Source: Bradyrhizobium sp. LLZ17 (lineage in GTDB: Bacteria; Pseudomonadota; Alphaproteobacteria; Rhizobiales; Xanthobacteraceae). Taken from it: a stretch of DNA of 64,000 nucleotides. The first letter of the stretch is position 1; every line of letters starts with the position of its first letter. Position numbers and translations under genes: made by a program. Under the pieces are notes generated by a model. It ran no database searches. It was not told the origin of the DNA and saw only the letters and a list, made by a program, of their open reading frames with translations. The stretch is taken from contig NZ_CP165734.1 in NCBI RefSeq assembly GCF_041200145.1, positions 4,216,001-4,280,000 on the forward strand. Reading direction: 5' to 3'. Positions 39,381 to 48,937 of this stretch are shown in pieces.

Positions 39381-41177
39381 TTGCTTGACCGAACGCAGCC
39401 TGATCCAAACCTGAACGCCGAGGATGTCGCATCCGAGGGCGGCCCGGAGCGCTTGGCCGAGGACAAGCCGGTCGCGCAGGGCTGGCGGCCGCTCAACTGG
39501 CTGAAGCGCGCCGGGCAGTTCTTCTTCGCGCTGTCCTTCTCCAGCCTGACCCGCCGCATCGTCTCGCTGAACCTCGCCGGTCTCGTCGCGCTGGTCGCGA
39601 GCATCCTGTATTTGTCGCAATTCCGCGCCGGCCTGATCGATGCCCGCGCGCAGAGCCTGCTGGTACAGGCCGAAATCATCGCCGGTGCGATCGGGGCGTC
39701 GGCGACGGTCCAGACCAACGCGATTACCGTCGACCCGGAGCGGCTGCTCGACCTGAAACTGGGTGAGAGCTATGGCGGACCGGACGATTCGCTGGAGTTT
39801 CCGATCAATCCCGAACGCGTGGCGCCCGTATTGCGCACGCTGATCCTGCCGACGAAGACGCGCGCTCGGATTTTCGATCCCAACGGTTCGGTGCTGCTCG
39901 ACAGCCGCGACCTCGACAACGTGCGGACCATGCCACTGCCGCCGCCGTCGGAAAAACCCGGGCTGGTCGAACGCGCGACGATCGCGGTCCGCCTCTGGAT
40001 CAACCGCGGCGACCTGCCGCTGTATCGTGAGCTCGGGCGCGAGAACGGCAATGGCTATGTGGAAGTCGCCGACGCGCTCCAGGGCCAGAAGCGTTCGATG
40101 GTGCGGGTCAATGCACGCGGCGAGGTGATCGTCTCGGTCGCGGTCCCCGTGCTGCGCTCGCGCGCCATCCACGGCGCGCTGATGCTCTCGACACAGGGCG
40201 ACGACATCGACCAGATGGTCACCGCCGAGCGCCTTGCCATTCTGAAGGTCGGTGGCGTAGCAGCCGCGGTCATGATCATGCTGTCGCTGCTGCTGGCGAG
40301 CACGATCGCCGGCCCGGTGCGCCGGCTCGCCGACAGCGCCGAGCGGGTCCGCCGCCGCATCAAGAGCCGCGTCGAGATCCCCGACTTCACCCGCCGCCGC
40401 GACGAGATCGGCCATCTCTCCGGCGCGTTGCGCGATATGACCAATGCGCTCTACAAGCGGATCGAGGCGATCGAGATGTTCGCCGCCGACGTCGCCCATG
40501 AACTGAAGAACCCGTTGACCTCGCTGCGCTCCGCGGTGGAGACGCTGCCGCTGGCGCGCAACGAGAACAGCCGCGCCCGCCTGCTCGAGGTGATCGAGCA
40601 TGACGTGAAGCGGCTGGACCGGCTGATCTCCGACATTTCCGACGCGAGCCGTCTCGATGCCGAGCTCCAGCGGCAGGACGCTATTCCCGTCAACCTCAGG
40701 CGGCTCCTGGGCACGCTGGTTTCGGTCGCCAACGAGACCAAGCTCGGCCACGACGTCGCGGTCGAAGCGCGCTTCGAGGGCCGCAGCCCGACCGATACAT
40801 TCGCGGTGACCGGCCACGATTCGCGGCTCGGGCAGGTGGTCTCCAACCTGCTCGCCAACGCCCAATCGTTCTCCGAACCCGGCAGCAAGGTGCGCCTCAT
40901 TTGCCGCCGCGTCCGCGGCGAGATCGAGATCGTGGTCGACGACGACGGCCCCGGCATTCGCGACGACGCGCTGGAGCGCATCTTCGAGCGCTTCTACACC
41001 GACCGTCCGCATCAGGGCTTCGGCCAGAACTCCGGCCTCGGGCTCTCGATCTCCAAGCAGATCGTCGACGCCCATGGCGGGCGCATCTGGGCGGAGAACC
41101 GCGCAGGCGCCACGGACGCCGACGGCGCGCCGACGGTCGCCGGCGCGCGCTTCGTGGTGAGGCTGCCGGCGCTATGA
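39381..41177 (+). CDS. chvG: Sensor histidine kinase ChvG
   Basis: 598 residues. Two membrane segments (about 65-85 and 290-315) flank a periplasmic sensor domain. They are followed by HAMP, the phosphoacceptor His373 in AADVAHELKNPLTSLRSAVE, and an ATPase domain with NLLANAQSF (N box), VVDDDGPGI (G1) and SGLGLSISKQIVDAHGG (G2). It phosphorylates ChvI. The only usable start is a TTG at 39381; a four-codon ORF beginning with ATG at 39374 overlaps it, and the stop of that tiny ORF falls inside chvG, so translation may be coupled. The stop overlaps the next gene start (atga). Confidence 0.95.
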   Translation: MLDRTQPDPNLNAEDVASEGGPERLAEDKPVAQGWRPLNWLKRAGQFFFALSFSSLTRRIVSLNLAGLVALVASILYLSQFRAGLIDARAQSLLVQAEIIAGAIGASATVQTNAITVDPERLLDLKLGESYGGPDDSLEFPINPERVAPVLRTLILPTKTRARIFDPNGSVLLDSRDLDNVRTMPLPPPSEKPGLVERATIAVRLWINRGDLPLYRELGRENGNGYVEVADALQGQKRSMVRVNARGEVIVSVAVPVLRSRAIHGALMLSTQGDDIDQMVTAERLAILKVGGVAAAVMIMLSLLLASTIAGPVRRLADSAERVRRRIKSRVEIPDFTRRRDEIGHLSGALRDMTNALYKRIEAIEMFAADVAHELKNPLTSLRSAVETLPLARNENSRARLLEVIEHDVKRLDRLISDISDASRLDAELQRQDAIPVNLRRLLGTLVSVANETKLGHDVAVEARFEGRSPTDTFAVTGHDSRLGQVVSNLLANAQSFSEPGSKVRLICRRVRGEIEIVVDDDGPGIRDDALERIFERFYTDRPHQGFGQNSGLGLSISKQIVDAHGGRIWAENRAGATDADGAPTVAGARFVVRLPAL

Positions 41178-41698
41178 GCGACGGCGACGCGAGCGTTCAC
41201 GCCTCCGCAGTCAAGGTCGGATCTCTGGCGGTGCTGATCCGCGGCCCTTCGGGCGCCGGCAAGTCGCGGCTTGCCTTCGATTTAATCATGGCCGGGCGTG
41301 CCGGCGTGGTCGAAAGGGCCGTCCTGGTCGGCGATGACCGTGTCCATCTGGCGACACTCGGCCATGAAATTGAGGTCCGGCCCGCCGCGGTACTGGCCGG
41401 CCTGATCGAGATCCGGGGCTTGGGGATTCGCCGCTGCGACTTCGTGGAGCACGCGACCGTAGGCCTCGTGGTCGATCTCGACGCAGCGGACGCGGAGCGG
41501 CTGCCGCCGGCTCAATCCCTGAAAATAAGCATTTTAGGTGTTGAAATACCGCGAATCCCGGTCGGGCCGGGCTATTCGCCCCTCCCGCTGGTTGTCGCGG
41601 CCTTGACCACTACCAAGAGTTCATCTTCCGTTAACCCTTCGGACGATTGTTTGAAGGGAAATGGTAACCATATGAACCCCACTATCGCGACCGAGTAG
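41174..41698 (+). CDS. hprK: HPr kinase/phosphorylase, short alphaproteobacterial form
   Basis: 174 residues. Only the C-terminal catalytic half of the Gram-positive enzyme is present, as normal for alphaproteobacteria. Walker A is RGPSGAGKSRLAFDL (24-31), the HprK signature is AGLIEIRGLGI, and a VGDDRVHL segment is the probable catalytic stretch. It phosphorylates or dephosphorylates Ser in HPr, encoded 0.5 kb downstream. The ATG overlaps the chvG stop in an atga. The extended C-terminal tail (about 30 residues, KSSSSVNPSDDCLKGN) is low in structure. Expression with chvIG suggests a link between envelope stress and PTS signalling. Confidence 0.92.
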   Translation: MSDGDASVHASAVKVGSLAVLIRGPSGAGKSRLAFDLIMAGRAGVVERAVLVGDDRVHLATLGHEIEVRPAAVLAGLIEIRGLGIRRCDFVEHATVGLVVDLDAADAERLPPAQSLKISILGVEIPRIPVGPGYSPLPLVVAALTTTKSSSSVNPSDDCLKGNGNHMNPTIATE

Positions 41699-41832
41699 AC
41701 CGGCGCAGCTCCCCTCATCCATCCGTCTAGATTCAGGGAGATACGCAACATCCCCTCTTGCGCGGGGGCTCTGGATGGTCAAAGTGGCGCGTTCGTGCGG
41801 TGCACCAAAAGCGCCCGCGAGGAGTTTTTCCG

Positions 41833-42234
41833 ATGATAGGTCTAGTACTTGTGACCCACGGGCGCCTTGCCGACGAATTCAAGGCAGCGCTTGAGCATGT
41901 CATGGGCCCACAAAAGCAAATCGAAGCGATCACGATCGGCGCCGAAGATGATTCCGATCTCTGCCGAAGCGACATCATCGAAGCGGTTAACCGCGTCGAT
42001 TCCGGCGACGGCGTTGCGATCCTCACCGACATGTTCGGCGGCACTCCATCCAACCTGGCAATATCCTGCATGAGCCGGCCGAAGGTCGAAGTGCTCGCGG
42101 GCATCAACCTTCCCATGCTGGTGAAGCTTGCCAAGGTGCGCGAGGAGCGTTCGCTGCCCGACGCGATCGCGATGGCCCAGGAAGCGGGTCGCAAATACGT
42201 CACCATCGCCAGCCGCGTGCTCGCCGGCAAATGA
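41833..42234 (+). CDS. PTS EIIA component, mannose type (regulatory)
   Basis: 133 residues. EIIA(Man) domain: the phosphorylatable His9 lies in VLVTHGRLADEF, and DMFGGTPSNLAIS and GINLPMLVKLAKVRE are the other family marks. No EIIB or EIIC membrane partners are in the window, so the protein is likely regulatory, receiving phosphate from HPr rather than moving sugar. The start ATG at 41833 has a cgaggag site 8 bases upstream. The HPr gene follows with a 4-bp stop/start overlap (atga). Confidence 0.94.
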   Translation: MIGLVLVTHGRLADEFKAALEHVMGPQKQIEAITIGAEDDSDLCRSDIIEAVNRVDSGDGVAILTDMFGGTPSNLAISCMSRPKVEVLAGINLPMLVKLAKVREERSLPDAIAMAQEAGRKYVTIASRVLAGK

Positions 42235-42548
42235 GCGACGACGCGCCGCAAGCCGCGACGGGCGTGCCCGCGGGCGCGATTTCCAAAGAGCTCCTGATCA
42301 TCAACAAGCGCGGCTTGCACGCTCGCGCCTCGGCGAAATTCGTCCAGGCGGTCGAGCGCTTCAACGCGCAGGTGTGGGTGACGCGCGGCGCCGAAACCGT
42401 CGGCGGCACCTCGATCATGGGCCTGATGATGCTCGCCGCCGGGCCGGGCACGACGATCACGGTCGCCGCGGCCGGTGCTGATGCCGAAGCTGCGCTCGCG
42501 GCGATTACGGAGCTGGTCGAGAGCAAGTTCAACGAAGAAGGGACCTGA
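42231..42548 (+). CDS. HPr phosphocarrier protein
   Basis: 105 residues. Carries the two HPr phosphorylation sites: His30 in KRGLHARASAKF (phosphorylated by EI) and Ser61 in GGTSIMGLMML (target of HprK). The N-terminal extension of about 20 residues is longer than in enterobacterial HPr but common in alphaproteobacteria. It overlaps EIIA by 4 bp and ends the chvI-chvG-hprK-EIIA-HPr block. A convergent glycosyltransferase gene ends only 3 bp beyond its stop. Confidence 0.95.
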   Translation: MSDDAPQAATGVPAGAISKELLIINKRGLHARASAKFVQAVERFNAQVWVTRGAETVGGTSIMGLMMLAAGPGTTITVAAAGADAEAALAAITELVESKFNEEGT

Positions 42549-42551
42549 AGG

Positions 42552-44177
42552 TCACTTCTCCGGCGGCGCGATGTAGATGTTCCACGTCATCGACGGACCG
42601 GCCTTGCCGTGGGTGAAGCGGCGCGTCGTCATCACGATGCGCTCGGCATTCGGCGCGGTCTCGGACACCCATTTCTCGAACGCCGGCAGGCGGCCGTCGG
42701 TCGGATCGAACACGCCGATGAAGCCGTACTTCTTGACGTCTTCGAGTGACGTCAGGCCGGAGCTCCAGGCCTCGTTCGGCGTGAACGCAGCCGGATGATC
42801 GGGGCTGTAGAATACCATCGGCTGGATTGATTCCATGGTGCCGGCGACGACGGCCCAGCGCGAGGCAAAGCGCGCGTGCCAGGCCTGCGTCAGTTCACGC
42901 GCAAGCTCCGAGCGCGCGCCGTAGGTCGCGGTATTGTCGGCATTGACCGCCATCTCGCGCGCGGCGATCCAGGGCGAGGCAATCAGCGTCGCGACGCTGA
43001 GCACGAGCCAGATCGCGGTGATGTTGAAGATCGCCGCACCCTGCACCCGCAAGGCGGGGATCGCGACCAGCGCCAGCGGCACCAGAAAGAACAGCGAGAT
43101 GCCCCAATCGGTCTTCATGTAGATGCTGAAGACCAGCGCGCCGAGCGGCGGCCCGACTGCGACGATGACCTGGATGATCCAGATGTTGCGGGCCTGCGAG
43201 AAGTTGACGCTCGCATTGGCGCCGCGCGCCCAGGCCCGCGTGACGATGCGCAACGGTGCGCGCGCGAGCAATGTGAGCCACGGCGGCACCAGCGCCATTG
43301 CGAGCCCGGCGAGCGCCACCGGCAACGCCAGCAGCGCGGCATTGTGCAGGACATAGCCGAACACCAGCTGACGCACGAGACTGGTGTCCTCGATGCTGTA
43401 GGTGTCGCCGGCATAGGTCAGCGGCACGAAATGCGCATTCGCGAGCCAGATGAAGTGCGGAATCATCGCCACCGCCATCGTCGCGATCGCAACCCACGGC
43501 GCCGGCGACGACAGGAATCTCAGCCGCTCGGGATGGATCAGCGCGGCAAGGCCAATGGCGCCGATCATCGTCAGCACCCAGTATTTGGTCATCAGCGCCA
43601 GCGCGCCGGCAAGCCCAAGCCAAATGCCGGACTGCCAGCTCCGCTTCTCGAACGCGTTGAGATAAGCGAGCACGAGCAGCGGCAGGGTGACGAGCTGCAG
43701 CAGGTCCGGATTGTACTTGAAACCCTTGAAATTGAAGATCGGGTAGAGCGCGACCATCACCACGACCAGGAACGCGCGTCTGGCATCGACGACGCGCAGT
43801 GCCACGAGCCAGCAGATCACCATGCCGACGCTGACGGTCGCCATCGCAAGCGCATAGGTCGCCCAATCCGCCGCCGGGAACGCCATGAACCAGAGGCCGG
43901 CGATCCAGCCCGACAGCGGCGGGTGCTTGCCATAGCCGAGCAGGAACTTCTGGCCCCAGCCATAGGCCTCTGCGACGTCCATGTGAACGTCCTGCGCGGA
44001 CTTGAGATTGATCAGGATGAAGGTCCAGATCACCGCATGCAGGACGGCGAACTGGATCACCAGCCAAAGCCGGGCCTCGGGGCGGATCGCGCAGGCAACC
44101 AGCCAGGCCCGGAAGCGGGCAAGGCTCACCCGGGTCTTCGCGCGCGCCCGGGCGGATGGGATTGAAGTCGTTGACAT
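42552..44177 (-). CDS. GT39/ArnT-like membrane glycosyltransferase
   Basis: 541 residues with about ten to eleven transmembrane segments, of the PMT/ArnT (GT-C) glycosyltransferase superfamily. The N-terminal periplasmic loop has DVHMDVAEAYGWGQKFLLGYGKHPPLSGWI, holding the acidic D/E residues expected of the GT-C active site. A soluble C-terminal domain (about 410-541) closes the protein. It would move a sugar from a polyprenyl-phosphate donor to a lipid or protein; the acceptor is unknown. It stands convergent to the HPr gene and divergent from lepA (114 bp to the lepA start). Confidence 0.86.
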   Translation of the reverse strand: MSTTSIPSARARAKTRVSLARFRAWLVACAIRPEARLWLVIQFAVLHAVIWTFILINLKSAQDVHMDVAEAYGWGQKFLLGYGKHPPLSGWIAGLWFMAFPAADWATYALAMATVSVGMVICWLVALRVVDARRAFLVVVMVALYPIFNFKGFKYNPDLLQLVTLPLLVLAYLNAFEKRSWQSGIWLGLAGALALMTKYWVLTMIGAIGLAALIHPERLRFLSSPAPWVAIATMAVAMIPHFIWLANAHFVPLTYAGDTYSIEDTSLVRQLVFGYVLHNAALLALPVALAGLAMALVPPWLTLLARAPLRIVTRAWARGANASVNFSQARNIWIIQVIVAVGPPLGALVFSIYMKTDWGISLFFLVPLALVAIPALRVQGAAIFNITAIWLVLSVATLIASPWIAAREMAVNADNTATYGARSELARELTQAWHARFASRWAVVAGTMESIQPMVFYSPDHPAAFTPNEAWSSGLTSLEDVKKYGFIGVFDPTDGRLPAFEKWVSETAPNAERIVMTTRRFTHGKAGPSMTWNIYIAPPEK

Positions 44178-44291
44178 CAGGCGTTGCGTAGCGCGTTTTG
44201 GCCCGGCGTGGAATCAGCTTGGCGTGAAGAAAGCCCCTGAAATTACAGCAATATGGTTGCCGCACGGGGATGTGAGTGGTATCCCGCGCCC

Positions 44292-46103
44292 ATGACGACC
44301 GTCCCCATTTCCAACATCCGCAATTTCTCCATCGTCGCCCATATCGACCATGGCAAGTCGACGCTGGCCGACCGCCTGATCCAGATGACCGGCGGCCTCA
44401 CCGATCGCGAAATGGCGGGCAAGGAGCAGGTGCTCGATTCCATGGACATCGAGCGCGAACGCGGCATCACCATCAAGGCGCAGACGGTCCGCCTCGCCTA
44501 CCACGCCAAGGACGGCAAGGATTACATCTTCAACCTGATGGACACGCCCGGCCATGTCGACTTCGCCTACGAAGTCTCGCGGTCGCTGGCGGCCTGCGAG
44601 GGTTCCCTGCTGGTGGTCGATGCCAGCCAGGGCGTCGAAGCGCAGACGCTCGCCAACGTGTACGCGGCGCTCGACAACAACCACGAAATCGTTCCGGTTC
44701 TGAACAAGGTCGACCTGCCGGCCGCCGAGCCCGACAAGGTCAAGCAGCAGATCGAGGACGTCATCGGCATCGACGCCTCCGATGCCGTGATGATCTCGGC
44801 CAAGACCGGCTTCGGCGTGCCCGATGTGCTGGAGGCCATCGTCACCCGCCTGCCGCCACCGAACGGCGACCGCGACGCGACGTTGAAGGCGCTGCTGGTC
44901 GACAGCTGGTACGACGTCTATCTCGGCGTCGTCGTGCTGATCCGCGTCGTCGACGGCGTCATGAAGAAGGGCAGCCGCGTCCGCATGATGGGCACGGGTG
45001 CCGCTTACGACGTCGAGCGCGTCGGCTTCTTCACGCCGAAGATGACGCAGGTCGACGAGCTCGGCCCCGGCGAGATCGGCTTCATCACCGCCGCGATCAA
45101 GGAAGTGGCCGACACCCGTGTCGGCGACACCATCACCGACGACAGGAAGCCGGTGACGGAGATGCTGCCGGGCTTCAAGCCGGCGATCCCGGTGGTGTTC
45201 TGCGGCCTGTTTCCGGTCGACGCCGACGATTTCGAGACGCTGCGCGCCGCGATGGGCAAGCTGCGGCTGAACGACGCCAGCTTCTCGTTCGAGATGGAAA
45301 CCTCGGCGGCGCTCGGCTTCGGCTTCCGCTGCGGCTTCCTCGGGCTGCTGCACCTCGAGATCATCCAGGAGCGGCTGTCGCGCGAGTTCGATCTCAACCT
45401 GATCGCGACCGCGCCGAGCGTGATCTACAAGATGAAGCTCACCGACGGCAGCGAGCTCGAGATCCACAATCCCGTCGACATGCCCGACGTGGTCAAGATC
45501 GCCGAGATCCAGGAGCCCTGGATCGAAGCGACGATCCTGACGCCGGACGAATATCTCGGCAGCGTGCTGAAGCTGTGCCAGGACCGCCGCGGCGCGCAGA
45601 AGGAGCTGACCTACGTCGGCTCCCGCGCGATGGTGAAATACGATCTGCCGCTCAACGAAGTGGTGTTCGATTTCTACGACCGCCTGAAGTCGGTCTCCAA
45701 GGGCTACGCCTCGTTCGACTATCATCTCACCGACTACAAGCCGGCCGATCTCGTGAAGATGCAGATCCTGGTCAACAACGAACCGGTCGATGCGCTCTCG
45801 ATGCTGGTGCACCGGACCCGCGCCGAGGGGCGCGGCCGCGCCATGGTCGAGCGGATGAAGGAGCTGATCCCGCCGCATATGTTCCAGATCCCGATCCAGG
45901 CGGCGATCGGCGGCAAGGTGATCGCCCGCGAGACCGTGCGCGCGCTGCGCAAGGACGTCACCGCCAAGTGCTACGGCGGCGACATCACGCGCAAACGAAA
46001 ACTTCTGGAGAAGCAGAAGGAAGGCAAGAAGAAGATGCGGCAGTTCGGCAAGGTCGACATCCCGCAGGAAGCCTTCATTGCCGCGCTGAAGGTGGATAGC
46101 TGA
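44292..46103 (+). CDS. lepA: Elongation factor 4 (LepA)
   Basis: 603 residues. A ribosome-bound translation GTPase. G1 is [14 protein letters not shown], switch II is [13 protein letters not shown]4 is VLNKVDLP and the domain III/IV mark is [14 protein letters not shown]. The LepA C-terminal domain has [20 protein letters not shown], which is diagnostic. The ATG at 44292 ([15 protein letters not shown]) is chosen; an upstream in-frame start adds 13 unlikely residues. The inverted repeat after the stop could be a terminator. Confidence 0.97.
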   Translation: MTTVPISNIRNFSIVAHIDHGKSTLADRLIQMTGGLTDREMAGKEQVLDSMDIERERGITIKAQTVRLAYHAKDGKDYIFNLMDTPGHVDFAYEVSRSLAACEGSLLVVDASQGVEAQTLANVYAALDNNHEIVPVLNKVDLPAAEPDKVKQQIEDVIGIDASDAVMISAKTGFGVPDVLEAIVTRLPPPNGDRDATLKALLVDSWYDVYLGVVVLIRVVDGVMKKGSRVRMMGTGAAYDVERVGFFTPKMTQVDELGPGEIGFITAAIKEVADTRVGDTITDDRKPVTEMLPGFKPAIPVVFCGLFPVDADDFETLRAAMGKLRLNDASFSFEMETSAALGFGFRCGFLGLLHLEIIQERLSREFDLNLIATAPSVIYKMKLTDGSELEIHNPVDMPDVVKIAEIQEPWIEATILTPDEYLGSVLKLCQDRRGAQKELTYVGSRAMVKYDLPLNEVVFDFYDRLKSVSKGYASFDYHLTDYKPADLVKMQILVNNEPVDALSMLVHRTRAEGRGRAMVERMKELIPPHMFQIPIQAAIGGKVIARETVRALRKDVTAKCYGGDITRKRKLLEKQKEGKKKMRQFGKVDIPQEAFIAALKVDS

Positions 46104-46156
46104 GGCGAGGTCGCGGGGGTCTGCGGGCCTCCTCTGACTGCGCGAACCTCGCCTCA
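46101..46156 (+). terminator. Long-loop inverted repeat after lepA
   Basis: Perfect 11-bp arms tgaggcgaggt (46101-46111) and acctcgcctca (46146-46156) enclose a 34-nt loop that is itself G/C rich. The left arm includes the lepA stop codon, and aaacaaaaacc follows the right arm. It may act as a terminator, but the loop is long and the T-tract is missing. Confidence 0.4.
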
Positions 46157-46303
46157 AACAAAAACCTGCAAAACAACCCCATGCACAGTAGCCGGCGCCT
46201 TGTCGGCACTACACCTTTTTCGCTTTTTACGAATCTTGTTTGACTCGTCGGGCAAAACAGGGCCATGATGCCATCATTGCAGCGTGTGTAATCGGCAGCG
46301 ATA

Positions 46304-46597
46304 ATGTCCCATCAGACCAACCGCCCCATGTTTGTGCTCATAGCCCGAATACCCAAAGAGGGTGTCGCGGACTTTCGAGCCTACGAGGATGCCGTCCTGC
46401 CGCTCTTGCCCGAGTTCAATGGACGGCTGGAGCGACGGCTTCGAAATTCGGATGACACCGTCGAGGTGCACATCGTCAGCTTCGCATCCGATGTGGATTT
46501 TCAAAACTACCGGAATGATCCTCGGCGGATGGCGCAAGCCGAGCTGTTGGGAAAATCATCCGCGAAGTTGGAATTGCTTCCAATGGCGGACGTCTAA
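46304..46597 (+). CDS. Small protein, likely DUF1330-like dimeric alpha/beta barrel
   Basis: 97 residues. FVLIARIPKEGVADFRAYEDAVLPLLPEFNGRLERRLR shows the beta-alpha pattern of ferredoxin-like dimeric barrels (DUF1330 / ABM type), followed by VEVHIVSFASDVDFQNYRNDPRRMAQ, with the conserved F-x-x-Y near the end. No catalytic residue can be assigned. An alternative ATG at 46328 (MFVLIARIP) would match the family start better. Not in an operon. Confidence 0.65.
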   Translation: MSHQTNRPMFVLIARIPKEGVADFRAYEDAVLPLLPEFNGRLERRLRNSDDTVEVHIVSFASDVDFQNYRNDPRRMAQAELLGKSSAKLELLPMADV

Positions 46598-46924
46598 CGG
46601 GCCTCACAGTCGACGGACGCAATATCTGGAAGCTTGATGGTTTCGCTTCCGCTCTACCCATCCTACGGTGCTCTTCCCGCTCATGCCTGTCACCCCGTCA
46701 TCCTGAGGTGTGAGGCTTGCGATGCGAGGCATCGCAAGCTGAGCCTCGAAGGATGAACGGCCGAGATGCAGCCGGGCCGTCGCCCTTCGATGCTCGCCGA
46801 AGAGGCGAGCACCTCCAGCGACAATGGCTGCGCCATTGCGCGGGGGTGACGGAGAGGAGGTTGCGCTTGTCGGAGCTGCGGGAGAAGCTGCCAACCTCAA
46901 TAGCGCGTCCTCGTCCGTGCAACA
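46598..46924. other. 327-bp gap containing a palindromic repeat
   Basis: Holds the repeat family E element (46696-46822) and no protein-like reading frame. It separates the small DUF1330-like gene from the convergent serine hydrolase gene. Confidence 0.6.
46696..46822. repeat. Palindromic repeat family E
   Basis: cgtcatcctgaggtg...cctcgaaggatga and a second hairpin gcgatgcgaggcatcgc, followed by ttcgatgctcgccg / gaggcgagcacctcc. Repeats built on cctcgaaggatgaacgg are known to be scattered through rhizobial genomes; only one copy is visible in this window. Confidence 0.6.
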
Positions 46925-47965
46925 TCAATCCTTGAAAGTTGCGGGTATGATGTATCGATCCAACAACTCCAGCTCGGGCCCAACCATGTTCTTGGATCGC
47001 CGGGACGGGTTGATGACGACCACCATATCGAGCGCGGGGATGACGATGATCTTTTGAGAATTGAAGCCTCTGGCGGCGATCCATCGAATTTCGCGCTCCC
47101 CGTCCAGCGAGCGGCCAAGCCACCACTGATAGCCATAAGCGAGCGGCTCTTCGGTCTTGATGTGCTCGGCCGTCGACTGATCCACCCAGGACCCTGAAAC
47201 AATCTGGCGGCCTTCCCAAACGCCACGGTTGAGAACGAGCTGGCCGATTTTCGCCCAGTCGCGGGGGCGCAGGCTCAACCCGTAAGCCGAGGTCGCAACA
47301 CCGCTGAGCGGGTCTTGATCCCAGCCAACATCCTTGATTCCGAGTGGCTCGAAGATGTTCTCCCGAGCCAGCACATCGACCGCGTTCCCGGTGACCTTGT
47401 TGAGAATAGCTCCGATAAGCTCTGTTTCCCCATTGTCGTACGCGAAGGCGACACCGGGAGCTGTGCTGGAGCCCAATCCCGCCGACATCATCAGGAGATG
47501 GCGCAGCGTTATGGGATCCTTGCCGGGCATACGAAGATCGGCATTGTCCGGAAAATACGCAGCAACCGGAGCATCCATATCCTTGATCAAGCCCCGATCC
47601 ATGGCGATGCCGACGAGCAGCGAGACGACGCTCTTTGTCATGGAATAACCATCGTGCCGCGTCGTCGCGTCAAAATTCAGCTGATGAGGATAATTGTAAT
47701 AGCGTTCGTAGACGAGCACGCCGTGCCTGATAACGACGACGTCGTCGACATTGGCGAGCTTGCCGCCGGTTATGCCGTCGTCCATCGTGCAAAGCAGTCT
47801 CGCGTTCATCCCCTGCTTTTCAGGCGACGTCATCGCCCATCCGTCGTGGATGTCGGAAGGAATGCCGCAGGCGGATGCGGGTTCGGCTGCGAACGCGGTT
47901 TGAGCTCCGGTGGGGTGAAGAGCGAAGGCCCACAACGCCGCGATGAAGCCGATCCATGCCCGCAT
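46925..47965 (-). CDS. Exported serine hydrolase, class C beta-lactamase fold
   Basis: 346 residues with a signal peptide (IGFIAALWAFALHPTGA). Active-site motifs of the penicillin-binding/beta-lactamase C family are S108-M-T-K111 in GYSMTKSVV and the Y176-x-N178 motif in FAYDNGE, plus the GYQWWLG and AARGFNSQKIIVIP strands (the KTG triad is replaced). Such enzymes are often carboxyl-esterases, D-amino-acid peptidases or unknown; resistance is not implied. Two Cys lie near the N-terminus (SACGIPS and LLCTMDD). Single gene. Confidence 0.87.
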   Translation of the reverse strand: MRAWIGFIAALWAFALHPTGAQTAFAAEPASACGIPSDIHDGWAMTSPEKQGMNARLLCTMDDGITGGKLANVDDVVVIRHGVLVYERYYNYPHQLNFDATTRHDGYSMTKSVVSLLVGIAMDRGLIKDMDAPVAAYFPDNADLRMPGKDPITLRHLLMMSAGLGSSTAPGVAFAYDNGETELIGAILNKVTGNAVDVLARENIFEPLGIKDVGWDQDPLSGVATSAYGLSLRPRDWAKIGQLVLNRGVWEGRQIVSGSWVDQSTAEHIKTEEPLAYGYQWWLGRSLDGEREIRWIAARGFNSQKIIVIPALDMVVVINPSRRSKNMVGPELELLDRYIIPATFKD

Positions 47966-48139
47966 GACAAAGTCCCCGCAACATTCCCCAGGACGCCATA
48001 TCTGGAGCTTCTGGTTTATGCGTGTTTATTTTGCGGCACTGCGAGCGTCGAAAGACCTGGCCGCTACCTTGGCGGTCGGCTCCCCGCGCAGGGGGACATT
48101 GCGACGATGCTGAGCGCATCTGGCCCGCAGGACGCCTGA

Positions 48140-48886
48140 TCAATTCACTGCCTGAAGCGCGGCCGTGAAAGCGCCGAGATCGACGCGGGCAATTTCGTCC
48201 GGCGCCCAGTTGGGAAGGTCGGCGAGCTCGGCGATCAGGCGGGCCCGACCCTCCGGCAGCAGGTGGCTCGCCCAGACCTCGCGCGTGTCGCGCAGCGCAG
48301 CCGCGACCAGACGGGCGTTGGCCGGCTTGCTGGCACCCTGGATCGCCGCGCACACCGTGGACAGGATGAAGAGGGCGCTGTTCCTGCGCATGCCTGCAAA
48401 TCCCTCCTCGCGGATCCGGGTGCGATGCTCCGGTGGAAGCTCGTTCCAGAACATCTGGCCCGCAATTGCCTCGCGCGCCATGCCGCGGATCATGAAGCTG
48501 ATTGCGGTCGCGTACTGGTCGCCATACTCGGTCATGTTGCGCTGGAGCGCGACGAAATCAGGCTGCGGCCCCGGCTTCGCACCGTAAAGGATGAAAAGCT
48601 TGTGGGTCTGGTTGGCCGCGTCCAACCAGTCCGGCAGCCAGTTCATATCGCTCCCCTCGATGGGCGGCAGCGCGGCGAAGGCGTCAAGATCGTAGATGTG
48701 GCCGAGCATGGCGGCGACATCAGGCCGGGTCAGGTCGGGCCGCCCGCCCTTTCTCGCGACCCCGTCGACATAGATCTTGAAGGCCTTGGCGGCATCGCGC
48801 GCGGCGACCAGCTCGTGGATGCCGTCCTGCGCGAAGGCAGGCGCGGCGAACGCGAGCAGGATCAGGACAATTCTGACGATCGGCAT
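48140..48886 (-). CDS. Hypothetical exported protein
   Basis: 248 residues with a Sec signal peptide (MPIVRIVLILLAFAAPAFAQ, cleavage after AFA). The mature part contains GHIYDLDAFAALPPIEGSDMNWLPDWLDAANQ and repeated helices rich in A/R; no known family recognised. The start ATG at 48884-48886 is chosen for the signal peptide; the frame is open upstream through an amidase-derived remnant. Preceding it on the same strand is no gene, only relic and repeat DNA. Confidence 0.75.
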   Translation of the reverse strand: MPIVRIVLILLAFAAPAFAQDGIHELVAARDAAKAFKIYVDGVARKGGRPDLTRPDVAAMLGHIYDLDAFAALPPIEGSDMNWLPDWLDAANQTHKLFILYGAKPGPQPDFVALQRNMTEYGDQYATAISFMIRGMAREAIAGQMFWNELPPEHRTRIREEGFAGMRRNSALFILSTVCAAIQGASKPANARLVAAALRDTREVWASHLLPEGRARLIAELADLPNWAPDEIARVDLGAFTAALQAVN

Positions 48887-48937
48887 GATCTTTGGTCGCA
48901 CGCCGCGCCGCCGAGGTTCAGGCCTGCAGCGCCGGCA

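Noticed and set aside
46925..47965. Antibiotic-resistance beta-lactamase
   Set aside because: S-x-x-K and Y-x-N are present but the KTG box is replaced; most such proteins are esterases or peptidases, so resistance cannot be claimed.
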